DNA of 64,000 nucleotides from Paraspadella gotoi (lineage: Eukaryota; Chaetognatha). Shown here in pieces: positions 1-11,725 of the stretch (its first letter is position 1; every line of letters starts with the position of its first letter). Where the stretch lies: positions 13,670,562-13,734,561 of the forward strand of contig CM119269.1 of assembly GCA_051294375.1 (NCBI GenBank), in the 5' to 3' direction. The notes beneath the pieces were generated by a model. The model was not told the DNA's origin. It did not search any database and saw only the letters and a program-made list of their open reading frames with translations. Both the position numbers and the translations under genes were made by a program.

Positions 1-43
1 CTCGACAGACGGACCTATGAGGACCAATGTTTTAAGGTGGAGA

Positions 44-96
44 GAGAGAGAGAGATGGATGAGAGAGAGAGAGAGAGAGACGAGAGAGAGAGAGAT

Positions 97-130
<34 letters not shown>
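44..130 (+). repeat. interrupted (GA)n microsatellite
   Basis: GA dinucleotides with TG/C interruptions. The following 200 bases hold GTC/GTT triplet runs (about 220-310 and 418-443). The stretch from 1 to 1090 shows no coding exon that I can support. Confidence 0.9.
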
Positions 131-600
131 CGGCGTATCGAGTCTGAATCTTTCGGTGACTTTCGGTCGTTCTCGCTTCGGCGAATGTTTTTGTCGCTAA
201 TGTCGAGTCGTTATCGTCGTTATCGTCGTCGTCGTCAGCATCGTCGTCATTGTAGTCATCGTCGTCGTCGTCGTCGCCGTCTTCGTAGTCATCGTAGTCA
301 TCGTCGTCATCCTTTTTGCGTCTCGTTTTTTTCTTTTTATTCGAAAATGGCGAAAAACGTTTCCGGTTTCTCTGCTCTTCTTCTTCGGGTCGTTAAGTTT
401 CTTTCAACGAAGACGCTAGTTGTTGTTGTTGTTGTTATTGTTTGTTAATCTAAAAATAGTCTTAACTCTCGTCCTCATGACCTCGTGGCTTTTGTTGCTT
501 GTTTGGACCGACGTTGTTTGGGCTTTGACTTGGCGATCATATTTTAAGTCACGTCAAGGTTCTCTCCTTTAGAGTATTGGTTGGGGGAGGGAAAGGGAAA

Positions 601-605
601 GGGAA

Positions 606-678
<73 letters not shown>
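601..678 (+). repeat. (GA)n microsatellite
   Basis: More than 30 uninterrupted GA units, preceded by three GGGAAA units at about 589-609. ORFs reading Arg-Glu through it are repeat translation and not genes. Confidence 0.95.
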
Positions 679-682
<4 letters not shown>

Positions 683-779
683 ACGCCCCTGACATCAACG
701 TCAATCAATTGTGTTGTCTCTTACTTTAAAGCCTCGATCCCACTGACCGATTGTGTCCTCTTTTATTTTCGCGGTTGTT

Positions 780-860
780 GTCAGTTGAGGTCGGATGAGG
801 TCGGATGAGATCTGATGAGGTCAGTTGAGGTCGGATGAGATCGGTTGATGTTGATTGAGA
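780..860 (+). repeat. short minisatellite, ~10-bp GATGAGGTCG-like unit
   Basis: Degenerate tandem copies of a 10-base unit (GAGGTCGGAT, GAGATCTGAT, GAGGTCAGTT) with a few substitutions each. Confidence 0.7.
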
Positions 861-1090
861 TTAAAATGTGTGGTCGATTGTGTACTAGGTGCAAGTGTAA
901 TAGGAGAGCCTCAGGTCAAAATACGGGTCATGATGAGATCAGAATATGATCAATGAACCAAGTTAACAACGGGAAAGAGCGTTGGGTGGTAAAATTAAGA
1001 TGAAAACAGTTTTTTTTTATTGAAAAAAGAAAGCCAAACCTAACATACAAACAAACAAACAAACAAATAATCTTTAACTTTTCTTCCCAG

Positions 1091-1225
1091 ATCAAACCTC
1101 CTCTCGTTTTCCGTCGCGAAAATGTGGATCAACTGATTTCGACTCTGGATTCTGTTCTCTCTCTTCTCGAGGCAGAGATGGCGTCTCCTGCGTCGGCAGA
1201 AGCCATTGTCGACGCAGAGTCCTGA
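1091..1225 (+). CDS. last coding exon of a class-III aminotransferase-type phospho-lyase (ethanolamine-phosphate / phosphohydroxylysine lyase-like)
   Basis: A pyrimidine tract ending TTCCCAG precedes a phase-0 exon of 44 codons and a TGA. It opens IKPPLVFRRENVDQL and continues as an amphipathic helix (ISTLDSVLSLLEAE), then a short Ala/Ser-rich tail. This matches, from memory of the family, the C-terminus of the ETNPPL/PHYKPL (AGXT2-like) enzymes, where a lysine-isoleucine-lysine-proline-proline motif is followed by a helix ending near the C-terminus. Those enzymes use pyridoxal phosphate to cleave phosphoethanolamine or phosphohydroxylysine. The catalytic lysine and the PLP-binding region would be in exons upstream of the window. 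The vertebrate enzymes have a longer tail. Other class-III aminotransferases share the IKPP motif, so the exact substrate is inferred. Confidence 0.72.
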   Translation: MKPPLVFRRENVDQLISTLDSVLSLLEAEMASPASAEAIVDAES

Positions 1226-1403
1226 GTCGACGACGCTTGCCGACGCGGAGATACCCAGTTTCGGGTTTTATTTTGAAATGATTAAGCAATTACGAATTCT
1301 TTTTTTAAATTCCAGTTATTGTTTTGTCTTTTTTACGGTATTTTTTTGATGTTTTGATGTTCGAGATTTAGTAAGAATTCCGAGGTGGGATATTTTATGT
1401 TTT

Positions 1404-1409
1404 AATAAA
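1404..1409 (+). promoter_or_regulatory. candidate polyadenylation signal AATAAA
   Basis: First AATAAA on the plus strand downstream of the TGA at 1225, about 180 bases away. A second lies at 1569-1574. Either could end the phospho-lyase transcript. Confidence 0.4.
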
Positions 1410-1574
1410 ATGATTTCAAAACTAAAATATGAGCAGTTTTTATTTAATTGGTGTCGAGAATGAAATATTGTTGTATGTTTTCTTCCTTCAAAAATAAGAA
1501 TCGGATTGGAATAAACTGAAACCAATTTGAAAGAACGGATGCTACTGTACTATTTTATTGTATTAACAATAAAA

Positions 1575-2690
1575 TACTTGCATTTTAGCTCATGATATAC
1601 AAGTCATACATATTTATGTACATATTCTTTAATAGTCGATTTTTTTTCGCTCTTTTAATGCCGTGTTTGCGCCCCCCGTGCTCAGTGTTATGATTACTGC
1701 TTTTAACGAATAAACTTGGAGATTATAATTTATGAATTGTTGATATATTTAATATTGCTATCTAGCTAAACTATGTCTTTCACGAACTCAAATCAAATTA
1801 AAGAAAAGGTGAAAAAATTGAAAGGAAATGTGAGAATTCATTGTCTTTATTGTCTCGTACAATAAATTTAATATCACAATCACAACATCGATAGGGGAAT
1901 AAACAAACTTTGACAATATTTGTTTATTAAACGAAGTCACAAAACGTAATGAAAAGACATAATATCATTTATACAATGTTTAGAAATAGTAGAGAAGCTT
2001 TAATACTCAGGATTTCTCAAGATGTCGCGTTTTTTATGAACCAAAGTCTTGAAGGCAACGAAGGTTTAAAAGTCTCATAACAGGGAAGGAAAAAAGAAAA
2101 TGATATGTGATTGAATAGTAATTAAAAGACTAAAAATAGAATCATTAACAGAGGCTTTCGGAATACCTATGGAAAGATCGATGAAACATATTTCGCATGG
2201 ATTTAGAAAATTATACAATTAAATGAAAAGGACAAAACTTGGCCAAACGAATTATACAATAAATTTTATGAAGCGAAAGCAACGCAAATTTTAAATTTAA
2301 ATTTTTAAGTAAAATAATTTAAAAAATATGAAAGAAATGGGATGAGATTTCAGAAAACTTTTGGGATAATTCACAAAGCACAATTCTCAAATTACTCATA
2401 CTTGAATTAGAAAACTCATATTTCAACAGAAGTTAATAGTTAGTTAATTCATTCAAATGAACTGTTTCAAAAGCAGCGGACTCACATTTGTATAACAAAG
2501 AAACGATCGATGATTCACTTTAAAACCAACACATGGCAATAAAAGAATTAATCCTATTAAACTACTTGACCAAAAATACTTCACAGGAGGAAGGAATAAG
2601 AGATCCGGTTATGGGGACGGAGATCGAAGATCGAACGGGATCAACGATCAAAGATTTTTCCTTACGACAAGCAAATAATAAAAACCATTT
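1575..2690. other. AT-rich intergenic stretch, no gene seen
   Basis: AT-rich sequence with frequent stops in all frames, no splice-bounded open exon and no long tandem repeat. It separates the plus-strand phospho-lyase end from minus-strand gene B. Confidence 0.6.
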
Positions 2691-2782
2691 CATTTGAAGC
2701 TAAATTTAAGTTTTTCGTTATTTACTAAATTTCGTCGAACCAGTTTTGCTGAGACCCTCGCTCGGGTGCTATCTTTCTATCT

Positions 2783-2788
2783 TTTTTT

Positions 2789-2880
<92 letters not shown>

Positions 2881-2881
2881 T
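2783..2881 (+). repeat. (TTTC)n microsatellite
   Basis: About 24 nearly perfect TTTC units. The 'FLSF' and 'KERK' ORFs through it are repeat artefacts. It is followed by GA runs at 3000-3052 and AAAG runs near 3125-3165. Confidence 0.95.
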
Positions 2882-3133
2882 GTCTCTTTCCCCCCTCAAT
2901 CGTAGAGTTCCGCTTTCCTCGTCTTCCTTCCCATTTTCGCGTCAGTGTCACATCCGATCGAAGTTGGGATTGAGATCATCGCTTGGGGCGTTGATCCTGA
3001 GAGAGAGAGAGAAGAGAGAAGAGAGAGAGCAGAGAGATGAGAGAGAGAAAAAGATTAGAATGAACAGATACGAGACAGTGAGAGAGAAATAGAGAAAGGA
3101 AAGCGTAAAAAAAAAAAATAAGCAAGAAAGAAA

Positions 3134-3164
<31 letters not shown>

Positions 3165-3210
3165 AATAGCCCGCTCCTTCTCCTTCTCCATCCGCTCCAT
3201 TCTCCCCAAA

Positions 3211-3328
3211 TCACTTGTTCGATCCCAACGAAGACGCCGGCGCTCGAACGATGACGTAGCCTTCTCCCGTGGCGTCGCTGGCGTTGGCGTTGAACGTCAC
3301 GCTGTAGGAGTCGCCCTCTGACGTTTTT
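3211..3328 (-). CDS. gene B, probable terminal exon (unrecognised protein)
   Basis: On the minus strand a CAG acceptor at 3329-3331 opens an exon that needs one base of the preceding codon, then 38 codons and TGA at 3211-3213. The peptide contains GDSYSVTFNANASD and GYVIVRAPASSLGSNK. The alternating hydrophobic/polar pattern suggests beta strands, and NAS is a potential N-glycosylation sequon. Codons are GC-rich at third position, unlike the AT-rich surroundings. The incoming phase fits the exon at 6328-6397, which ends AG, giving arginine across the junction. I do not recognise the family. AA|GTGATT just before the stop could be a weak donor, so this may be internal. Confidence 0.55.
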
Positions 3329-3840
3329 CTGGAAGAAGTGGGGCGGTGGGATGGGGGGGGCGCGGGGAGGTTTAAAAAAAGGTGGAGTTGGATTTAGATC
3401 ACGATAAATTGTAAAGAATGTAACAATGTAATAGTCTTTGAAGAAGTAATGAGAACTTCAGCCACCGAAGCCTGTTCAAAAGTCAGTATGTTTGATAATT
3501 GATTGATTGAACAAACGGATAGTAGTACTATAGTATGTAAAGTGTAGAATAGTATAGTTTAATTTGTAGTTTCATAAGCTAAATATTTCATTTTCCTTTC
3601 TCGATACGTGGCGTTTTAGAAATGAAAAAACTAATGAGAGACAATGACTGAAACAGACAAAAACAAAAATTCCCGCCTTTTTTTTCGTCTTTTAATTCTT
3701 GATTTTAGTAAACTGAGTTTTAATTTAATTAAATAGAGTTTTATCGACGATATTCCTACAACGAGAACGACAGCGCCTCACGAGCAAATAAAATTAAAAT
3801 ATTTTTTTAGCTAAAATAAAAATAAAAATAAAAAAGCTCA

Positions 3841-3889
3841 GAAGCAGGATCTTCATCATTCTCTCTCTCCAAGTTGTGCAGGGGATTCG

Positions 3890-3921
<32 letters not shown>

Positions 3922-4000
3922 GTCCTCCTTCTTCTCTTCCCCTCTCCCTCCTCCACCCTTTCCCTCTCGTCTCCTCTCTCTCAACCGGAAAGAAAAATCC
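3841..4000 (+). repeat. CT-rich low-complexity tract
   Basis: (TC)n at about 3890-3915 followed by an irregular pyrimidine tract. The rest of 3340-4600 is AT-rich with no supported gene. Confidence 0.7.
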
Positions 4001-4673
4001 GAAACTCGTAAAAGGAAAGAGGAAGTTTGGAAAATCAAAAAACGGACGAGATTTTCGTCGTTAAAAGGCTTCGATGTTTCTCTCTTCAGAGAGGCAGTTA
4101 TATTATTTGTTGTTTATATTACACAAAAAATACAAACAAACCGCGTTATTAGTGAGTCTTTAAGTTCAACTAAATCCGTGGAGCTTCAGAGGCCAAAAAA
4201 ATTATATGAAAAAAAATTTGTAAAAATTTAAATTGGTTCAAAAAGTGATATTAGTACAAATTTCATAAGATTTCCTTTCCAATTTCCTTTTATAAAATAT
4301 TTTTTCCAATTTCTAATTTCCTATTATAAAATAAATTTTTATCAGCAATATGACAATGAGTGATTTTTAAAAGGTCCCAAGACTTATTTTGACTTAGTTG
4401 TAATTAATTCTAAGGAACTTGACTTCCAGGCGGGCCCGCGGCCTGAAATTCAGTGAAGCAAGCTCGCCATTTCTCTACACGCCACTCTTAGAGTTTGTTT
4501 AATTTCTGCAAACCAAATGTAAACATCAATGCCAAAAAAATGAATTCTTCGTCAGAGAATTTTTTTATCATCAGAAATATTTGGATTACATGGAAAATTG
4601 AAAATGGAAAAGATTAAAGATAAAAGTGAAACAGAGATGCTTTGTTGTATTTGTTGTATTTGTTATGGCGAGT

Positions 4674-4933
4674 TCCGTCTCTTTCTCTCTCTCTCTCTGT
4701 CCTCTCTCACGTCTCTCTCTCGTCTCTCTCTCTGCTCCTCTCTCTCTCTCTTCTCATCTCGTCTCTCCTCTATTCTCTCGTCTCCTTCTCTCAGCTCTTC
4801 GCTCTCTCTCTCTCTCTGCTTCTCTTCTCTCTTCGGGTTTGTTGTCTCGTTGTGGTCGGTCGCGTCCAATGCAGAAGAAGAAGATATCGGGAATCGACGG
4901 AGAGGCGTGAAATTGAGAGAAGAGAGAGAGAGA

Positions 4934-5015
<82 letters not shown>
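4674..5015 (+). repeat. CT-rich tract followed by (GA)n microsatellite
   Basis: A pyrimidine-rich segment (4674-4835) and about 48 GA units (4917-5015) lie head to head about 80 bases apart and could pair as an imperfect hairpin. All long ORFs across it are Ser-Leu or Arg-Glu translations. Confidence 0.85.
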
Positions 5016-5020
<5 letters not shown>

Positions 5021-5300
5021 AGAAAATTTCCGACAAAGCGCCACAAATGACGCTTTTCGCTTTTCGTTCTCGCGATCGGTCGCTAACGCCTTATTTGGCC
5101 GTGGACAAAAAAGGCCAAAAAAATGCCAAACCTTAGTTTTTTCTTCATCTGATGATTCGTAAAAAACATCAGTTAGAACACATTTTGTGCAACCAACTCA
5201 ACAACAAAAAAAACAACGAAAACGACAACTCCAAAAAAAGCAAACAAAACGACATCTATAAAGCAACAAAACATCAAAACCAACAACGAAAACAACAACA

Positions 5301-5322
5301 GCGGCAGCAGCAGCAGCAGCTG
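5301..5322 (+). repeat. short (CAG)n triplet run
   Basis: CAG units after an imperfect CAA/CAACAG stretch. An open frame here reads poly-Gln, then 30 non-repetitive residues, but it has no splice or start support. The remainder of 5030-6320, including GTC/ATC triplets at 5870-6120, shows no exon. Confidence 0.6.
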
Positions 5323-6327
5323 GGAATCCCGTGGACATCGGAGATTCCGTATCTCGGGTCGTCGAGGTCAACGAAGACCGATAACTGGATAAATGGATAA
5401 CCGATGAGGGATTTTCAAATCTTAAGTCTTGATTCATAAAAAAATAAATAAATAAACAAAAAGGAAAAAATTAAACAGAAAAACAGTGAAAAATTGGAGA
5501 TAACACTGTAGATGTGAATATAATATAAAATTGGCATATTAATGCAAGAATTATAGGAAAATTGTAGGAAAAAAAAAACAAATAAGAAAATCGCGAATAT
5601 TAAAGTATTAAAAAAGGACAAGTTAGTTTCCGAGAAACGCGGGAGAGATGTGAGATGAGCGGGTGTGTTGCGAGGTGAGTCGCGAGGTAAGTTTTCAAGC
5701 GGAGTCAGTTGAGAGTAGATTGAGCGCGGATAAACATTACCCGATGAGTTTTCATTGAATTTTTTCTTCCGGCGTCGAAAATTTTATTGACTCTCGATTT
5801 TTATCTCTTGATTTTTCATTCGTTTTGACAAACGCGGGCGTTGACAACGTTTTTGTCGCTAATTCAGCCGATTTTGTCATCGTTGTTATTGTCGTTGTCA
5901 TCATTGACTTTATCGTCATCGTCATCGTCCTCATTCTCATCGGCGTCGTCCTGTCATCATTGTCTTTGACAGCGTTGTCTATGTTCTATGTCTATGTCAT
6001 CATCGTTCTTCTCGTTGTCGTCGTCATCGTTTTTATCATCGTTGTCATTGACATCCCTATCATCGTTGTCATTATCGTTTTTTTATCATTGTTTCCATTT
6101 TTATCCTTATCAGTCTTGTCATCATCGCTGTGAAAGAATTTGAGCTTCGTTTTTCGTAAAACAAAAAACACAAATTCCGATTGAATCCGTTATCACAACA
6201 TCAAGGAATTGTTCTCAAAATTCTATCTCAAGCAATCGTTTCCTTCAACCCTGGGCGTGAAAACGAGGACAACATTACGAATCGCCCCATCAACCTCACT
6301 TTGTATCACAACAGCAATGTGACTCAC

Positions 6328-6397
6328 CTTTGAGCCGCGGGTTTTCTGAAGCAGATCGACGGTTCGGGCGACGAGGAATGGAGGCTGAGGCAATCCT
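6328..6397 (-). CDS. gene B, internal exon
   Basis: A pyrimidine tract ending CCTCCAG and a strong donor, AAAG|GTGAGT, bound 70 bases on the minus strand. Read with two incoming bases it gives DCLSLHSSSPEP followed by SICFRKPAAQ and leaves AG, which is the phase needed by the exon at 3211-3328. The alternative frame GLPQPPFLVARTVDLLQK is also open and looks protein-like, so the frame rests only on phase matching. It lies between purine/pyrimidine low-complexity tracts. Function unknown. Confidence 0.45.
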
Positions 6398-6399
6398 CT

Positions 6400-6800
6400 G
6401 GAGGAAGGAAAGGAAGGAAAGAGAGGAAAGGAGGAGGTTAAGCAGGAAAAAAAAGGAGGAAAGGAAAGAAAGAAGAAAGGAAGAAAGTAAAAAGGAGAAG
6501 GGATATATAAAGTATAAGTTGAAAAAATAAAGGGAGAAACGAAAGAAGAAGAAAAGAAAAGAAAAACATTGAGAAGAAAAGAAAATAAAGGAAAAGAAAA
6601 ATAAAAAATAAAACGAACGAAACAAGAAAATAAAAGAAAAAAATAAAAGAAAAAAAATAAAGGAAGGGGTAGAAAAAAAAGAAGGGGAAAAAAGAAGGGA
6701 AATGTCATATCGAAACTCGAGAACAGTCGGAAGAAAAAGGGAAAAGGAAAAAGAAAAAGGAGGAAGGATGAAAGAAAAAAGTAAAAAAAAGGAAAGAAAC
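6400..6800 (+). repeat. purine-rich (GGAAA/AAAG) low-complexity tract
   Basis: About 400 bases of almost pure A/G, read as pyrimidine on the gene B sense strand. It lies directly upstream of the acceptor of the exon at 6328-6397. The 288-residue Phe/Ser-rich minus-strand ORF through it is rejected as a gene. Confidence 0.75.
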
Positions 6801-8049
6801 GATTAGTTTTGTCTTTTCTTTCAAAAATACTAATCTTTTTTGTAAAATTTCCCAAATCGTTGGCCGATTTATCATTTTTTTCCCGATTTTTTTTTTCAGT
6901 CCCTTCAAAATCTAAAAATTCGGCGCCCAATGCGAAGTAGTCTATTGTGAAAGAAAAATCCCAAGAAAATGTGTTTTGGTTGGAACCGTTGGAATTGGGT
7001 GAAAAGGAGGCGGGGGGGGGGTGAGTGAGAGGGCGGAGATTCGATCGGCTCTCGTTCAGCGGGACAAAGAGAAAAAAATCATTCATCATTCAGCCGAAAC
7101 CTAAATTCGTTCATCTTTCATGATCATATTAGGGAGCGACGAAATAATCGTGAGAAATGGAAGGGTAGTTTAATATTAGTTTAGTTTAATATTGTATATT
7201 ATTGTTCAGGCGAAGATTTAAATGTTCACGGTTGGATTTAAATATAAAACAATTTGCTTCAACATACCTAAATTTGCGCGGAAACGGATTTATCACATCA
7301 TCACGTGTCTCTTCAATTTAGTCCTTCATTTATTCATTCATTCATTCATTCAGTCATTCATTTGTTCATACATACCTGTGACCTTTAACATGTTCATCGA
7401 TTCGTAAATCGTGTTTTCTTTTCCGCTTTTCGAGTTTTTGTGTCGCAGAGAATTTTCGTCGTCTGTAAAAAAAATCTCAGAATTTTAATCTGAATTCGCC
7501 ATTTAAATATAAAATAAAATTATAAAATTTGCGTCTTTAATATTATTAGTAAATTAGTTTTATTTAAAAAAAAAGATTAAAAAACTTGAAAAAAAATTAA
7601 AACCATGATTAAATCGATATTTTTAAATCGAGTTTTTCAAACGCGATTTTTATTGTCGAAAATGTCATTTGTTTTTTCCCGCGCTTTTGTCACGTGATTG
7701 ACAGAGCGGAAAAATTCTAGCCAATGTTTTTGAAAGCGGCCGCTCGAGGGCAAGTAAGTCGGTGGGGAGAAAGGGTGGGTGGGGGTCCGAAGAGCCAGAG
7801 ATCACTTTGTGGACAGATTTAAATAAAAAAATAAAAGTCGGAATGTTTTTGTTTCATTCAAGGCCCAGAAAACATTTGTTTTAGAAAACTTTTCCAGGCA
7901 AATTGGTTATATGACGTAACGTAACAGGCAAATGTTTAATTTGTTTAATAAACATTTCAATGTTTATATATTAAAAGTAAACGTGCACTTTCGCACCAGG
8001 AAAAAAAAAAGGGTTTCGGTCAGAAATGGAAAAGGAAGCTTCACTCAAC

Positions 8050-8110
8050 CCGAAGTGAATTCGACCAAAAAGGCAGCGAGACACGTGAGTCGAATAAAGA
8101 TCGGCGTCGC
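8050..8110 (-). CDS. gene B, possible small exon
   Basis: The minus-strand segment between AAG and a weak GTTGAG donor is 61 bases and open, reading ATPIFIRLTCLAAFLVEFTS. It enters in phase 0 and leaves in phase 1, exactly what is needed to join the exon ending at 8880 to the one starting at 6397. Donor and acceptor are both poor, so this is only a candidate. Confidence 0.28.
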
Positions 8111-8125
8111 CTTGAGGAAAGGCTA

Positions 8126-8429
8126 TTCATTTGTTTATTCGTTTATTCATTCGTTCATTCATTCATTTAATCATTCATTCATTCGTTCATTCATTTAATC
8201 ATTCATTCATTCGTTCATTCATTTAGTCATTCATTCATTCGTTCATTCATTTAGTCATTAATTCATTCATTCATTCATTTAGTCATTCATTCATTCGTTC
8301 ATTCATTTAGTCATTGATTCATTCGTTCATTCATTTAGTCATTCATTCATTCGTTCATTCATTTAGTCATTCATTCATTAATTTAGTCATTCATTCATTT
8401 GTTCATTCATTTAGTCATTCATTCATTCA
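8126..8429 (+). repeat. (ATTC)n array with a higher-order unit
   Basis: Degenerate ATTC repeat in which every several units are replaced by GTTC and by TTTAGTC, giving a recurring super-unit of 28-32 bases (ATTC x3, GTTC, ATTC, ATTTAGTC). Confidence 0.85.
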
Positions 8430-8517
8430 ACAGTAGCGCTTAATGAAGTTAAATTGGATCAGGTTACCTTTTGAAGTCGCTTCGTATTCATGCATTAAGT
8501 AATTTTTTTAAATTTTT

Positions 8518-8596
8518 CTTTCCTTCCTTCTTTCCTTCCTTCCTTCCTTCCTTCCTTCCTTCCTTCCTTCCTTCCTTCCTTCCTTCTTTCTTTCTC
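8518..8596 (+). repeat. (TTCC)n microsatellite
   Basis: About 17 TTCC units bounded by TTTC variants. Confidence 0.9.
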
Positions 8597-8776
8597 CCTC
8601 CATTCCTCCCTATCTCCTCTTTATTCTCCTTCCTTATTTCCTTATTTTTTTAAATTCCTCACCGACACCTCCCTCTTAATTCCGGGCTCTTCTTTTCCCG
8701 CGCTTTTTCTACTCTAATTACTTAGACACACAAGATTGGCCTGCGAAAAAAACAGTTTAACACGCGCGAAGAGGGT

Positions 8777-8792
8777 GAGAGAGAGAGAGAGA

Positions 8793-8852
<60 letters not shown>
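8777..8852 (+). repeat. (GA)n microsatellite
   Basis: Interrupted GA run ending about 28 bases from the end of the gene B exon at 8880-8947. Confidence 0.9.
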
Positions 8853-8861
<9 letters not shown>

Positions 8862-8879
8862 CAAGAGCTGACGCCTCAC

Positions 8880-8947
8880 TGGAAAAGGCGATGTGGTTTC
8901 GCGCAGCATGACCAGTTCGTACAACGACGCTCCCACATAGAAACAGC
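8880..8947 (-). CDS. gene B, internal exon
   Basis: The minus-strand exon enters with two bases (GC), which complete a glycine codon left open by the exon at 10925-10976. It then reads CFYVGASLYELVMLRE and TTSPFP to a CCA|GTGAGG donor, leaving phase 0. The acceptor is TTAATTAAG, with a poor pyrimidine tract. The phase agreement and GC-rich third positions make it likely coding. The peptide looks like two beta strands. I do not recognise a family. Confidence 0.5.
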
Positions 8948-9299
8948 CTTAATTAAAAAAACCCGCACAACGCCCGCAGAGCGCTCTACGCTGGAACGAC
9001 CCGCGAATCGCTTTCACTTGAGCGTTCGAAATCCAAATATATAAACTATTATTAAATAAATAAAAAAACTCGGAGTTCATACATACATCCGTGCTTGGTC
9101 AATTCTTCCTCGGCGGGCGGCGTCGTGCCAAGCTTCCACGCCCAAGGGCGGCACGGTGCATCCTTCCGTCGCCGAGGGAATCCATTTGTTCGACCCTCCC
9201 GCCCCCCGCCCCCCCCCGCCGCCCCCCCCGAAAAAAAGACCATAATCAACGAAGAGAAATGGGATTATTCTTTTCTCTGTTTTATGAGGACAGAGGATT

Positions 9300-9535
9300 G
9301 AAGATTTAAGGGGATAGAAGATTGAGGGGATAGAAGATTGAGGATACAGGATAGTGGATTGCGGGATAGAATACCGAGAAATGAGGAAAGAAGATAGAAA
9401 ATTATGGGATGAATAGATTGAGGACGAAGGATAGAAAATAAGGGGAACAGAAAATTTAGGGCTGAGGACAGAAGATTGAGGAATAGAATATTGCAGATGG
9501 ATTGCAGATGATTGCAGAGATTGCAGATGGAGGAG
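9300..9535 (+). repeat. degenerate minisatellite, ~15-18-bp GGATAGAAGATTGAG unit
   Basis: Repeated GGATAGAAGATTGAGG-like units with many point differences. The C/G-rich stretch just before it (9195-9235) is a homopolymer-rich spot where base calls may be unreliable. Confidence 0.65.
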
Positions 9536-9949
9536 GATCAAGGATTCTGGATTTATGAGGTCAATGTTTGAAAAACTGTTGATAGCATCCGGGGGTCAAC
9601 AAATCCTCTCAGGGCGCAGACCAATTTCAATTAGACACAGAATGGAAACATTATTTAGGGTCTAAGGAATTTCGCTCTCGAAATGAATTTGCACTAAAAG
9701 TCTGAAAGATGAAAATTGAGAGATTACTTGTTTTACAACTTGTTAACGTATATGTTTGTATTTTTATATGTTTTTAAGTAACTCAAGAGGGCGCGGGTAT
9801 AAATTTTACCGCTATTTCTCTCTTATTTCTGAAAAAAAAACTCTTTCGGTAAAGATGACTACAAATTTGATGCGAAATCGATTTTTGCTCTTATCAGGCG
9901 CTAGAGGCTCCGACTGGCGAAAGGGAACTCTTAACTGGCGGCGGAGGAG

Positions 9950-9985
9950 TAGAAGGAGGAGGAGGAGGAGGAGGAGGAGAGGGTG
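9950..9985 (+). repeat. (AGG)n triplet run
   Basis: About 11 AGG/GGA triplets in an otherwise unassigned stretch (9540-10920) that is probably gene B intron. GAC triplets occur at 10798-10893. Confidence 0.8.
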
Positions 9986-10861
9986 GAGGGCGGGTAAATG
10001 AACAGAAGGAGGAAGCCTGGCGACTAAAGACTCTCCATTTCCCGATAGGAAACTTGAAATGGAATCCGACGCCAAAAATATATCATATAAAAAGTGAGGA
10101 CTCTCGTTTGATAAACAATATTACTGAGAAAACAAAACAGCATCATAGCAAAACAAGAAAAAATAATCTAAGAAAATAAAATTATAGTCAACTCATGCTC
10201 TGTACGAGACATTGCGATAGTACGTGCTGACATTTGCGGACATTGAGTTGAAAGGCTCCGTCAACTGCACGTACAACATAGAAAAAAATTTCCAAAAAAA
10301 TTTTCATCTGCGAATGAGTTTTCTTTTTCTTTTTTATATCCTTCCAGCGCACTTTCTCCAGATGTTTTAACGGATATTTTTAGACGTGCATTAGTCCAGG
10401 TAAAACTTGATGCTCTAAGCTGGTAAGTTTCTAAAATCGTGAAGGAAAATGTTTATTTTTATCCATATCTAGGCAAAAAACATTAACTTGTCGCTAAAGT
10501 AGAACTCAAAAAATGTTAAAAGACTTTCGTCGCATATGATTAAAAAAAAGACAAGGTGAGAAGTCTAACTTAAAATGATTTGAATAAAAGAAAGCGTTAA
10601 CAGGATGCGAACTCGCGACTTAACAATGACAACGTACCCGAAAAACCGAAGTAAAAGAGACCACGGGGAAGGCAGACACAACGATAAATATATATAAAAA
10701 GAAGCTGAGCATGGCCTTTTTAAAAAGGCGCATGGTTCGTTTCTTTCGTTGAAGAAGTTTATCACACAAACACAAGAGACAACGAAAACGGCTGCTACGA
10801 CGACGACGACGACAACGACGACGACGACGACAAAGAAAACTGGGATAAAGACAAGGACAAC

Positions 10862-10893
<32 letters not shown>

Positions 10894-10924
10894 TGACAAG
10901 AATCGCGCCACAAATCTTTCTCAC

Positions 10925-10976
10925 CTAAATTCCGCGTCTCCGCTTCGGCCGTCTCGTAAACCGGGTAAGGTGTGGG
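10925..10976 (-). CDS. gene B, internal exon
   Basis: The minus-strand acceptor CTATCTCCAG, preceded by a long CT tract, opens a 52-base exon in phase 0 reading PTPYPVYETAEAETRNL. It leaves one G at a good GTGAGA donor. The leftover G joins GC of the next exon to give glycine. This is the best bounded exon of gene B. Confidence 0.58.
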
Positions 10977-11015
10977 CTGGAGATAGAGTTTGAGGCGGTG
11001 CAGAGATAGAGACGT

Positions 11016-11049
<34 letters not shown>

Positions 11050-11070
11050 CAGGAGAGAGAGAGAGAGAGA
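11016..11070 (+). repeat. (GA)n microsatellite in the acceptor pyrimidine tract of gene B
   Basis: On the gene B sense strand this is (CT)n, about 40 bases upstream of the acceptor at 10977. Confidence 0.85.
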
Positions 11071-11725
11071 TGAGAAGAAGGAAGCAAGAGGAGAGGGTGG
11101 GGGTGGGGGTAGGAAAAGGAGAAATTTAGTGTCACGGAAAAAGACTTTTATTGATCCATGGAGAGATTAAGAGAGAGGAAACAGAAAAGAGAAAATGGAG
11201 AAAGAAAGAAAGATGGAAAAACAGAAAGATAGAAAGACTAAAATACAAAGGAAAAAAGTGAAGAGAGAGAGTATAAAACGGAAGGAAAGAAAAAAATAAT
11301 AATATGGATTAAGGGAAATAAAGCAAGAAAGAAAGAAAGAAAGAAAGAAAGAAAAAAGAAAGATAGAAATATAGAAATATATAAATTCATAATATTTAAT
11401 TTAGAGCTTTAATGAATTTTAAAATCGTTAGACTGCATAGTAAACGAACCCTGTAATATGCAAATTAGAATAATGTTTTCTGGGGCTGTTGCACAAATTC
11501 AGGAAGAAAGTGAAAGTGGGGCAGTTGAACTTTTTTAAACATCTTATCTCCATTGAGTAAATGGTATTAGTAAAGTTATTATTATAAACAAAAGAAATAA
11601 ATATTAAAAAGGAGAAAACAAACGAGGAAATGGAACAATAAAAAAAAAACAAAAGAAAGAAAGAAAATAAAATAAAGAGAAAATGAAAATGAAAATAAAC
11701 ACATCCATAAAAGAGAGAGAGAGAC

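Noticed and set aside
17-448. 143-codon Arg/Glu-rich plus-strand ORF
   Set aside because: It is translation of GA repeats and CGT/GTC triplets, with no splice sites or homology-like composition.
2694-3092. FLSF-repeat ORFs on both strands
   Set aside because: Pure (TTTC)n translation in overlapping frames.
4598-5136. Several 80-164-codon Ser/Leu and Arg/Glu ORFs
   Set aside because: All run through the CT and GA microsatellites; every frame is open because the repeat has no stops.
6223-7089. 288-codon Phe/Ser/Leu-rich minus-strand ORF
   Set aside because: Most of it is the complement of a purine low-complexity tract. Only the 6328-6397 part has splice support, and it chains in a different frame.
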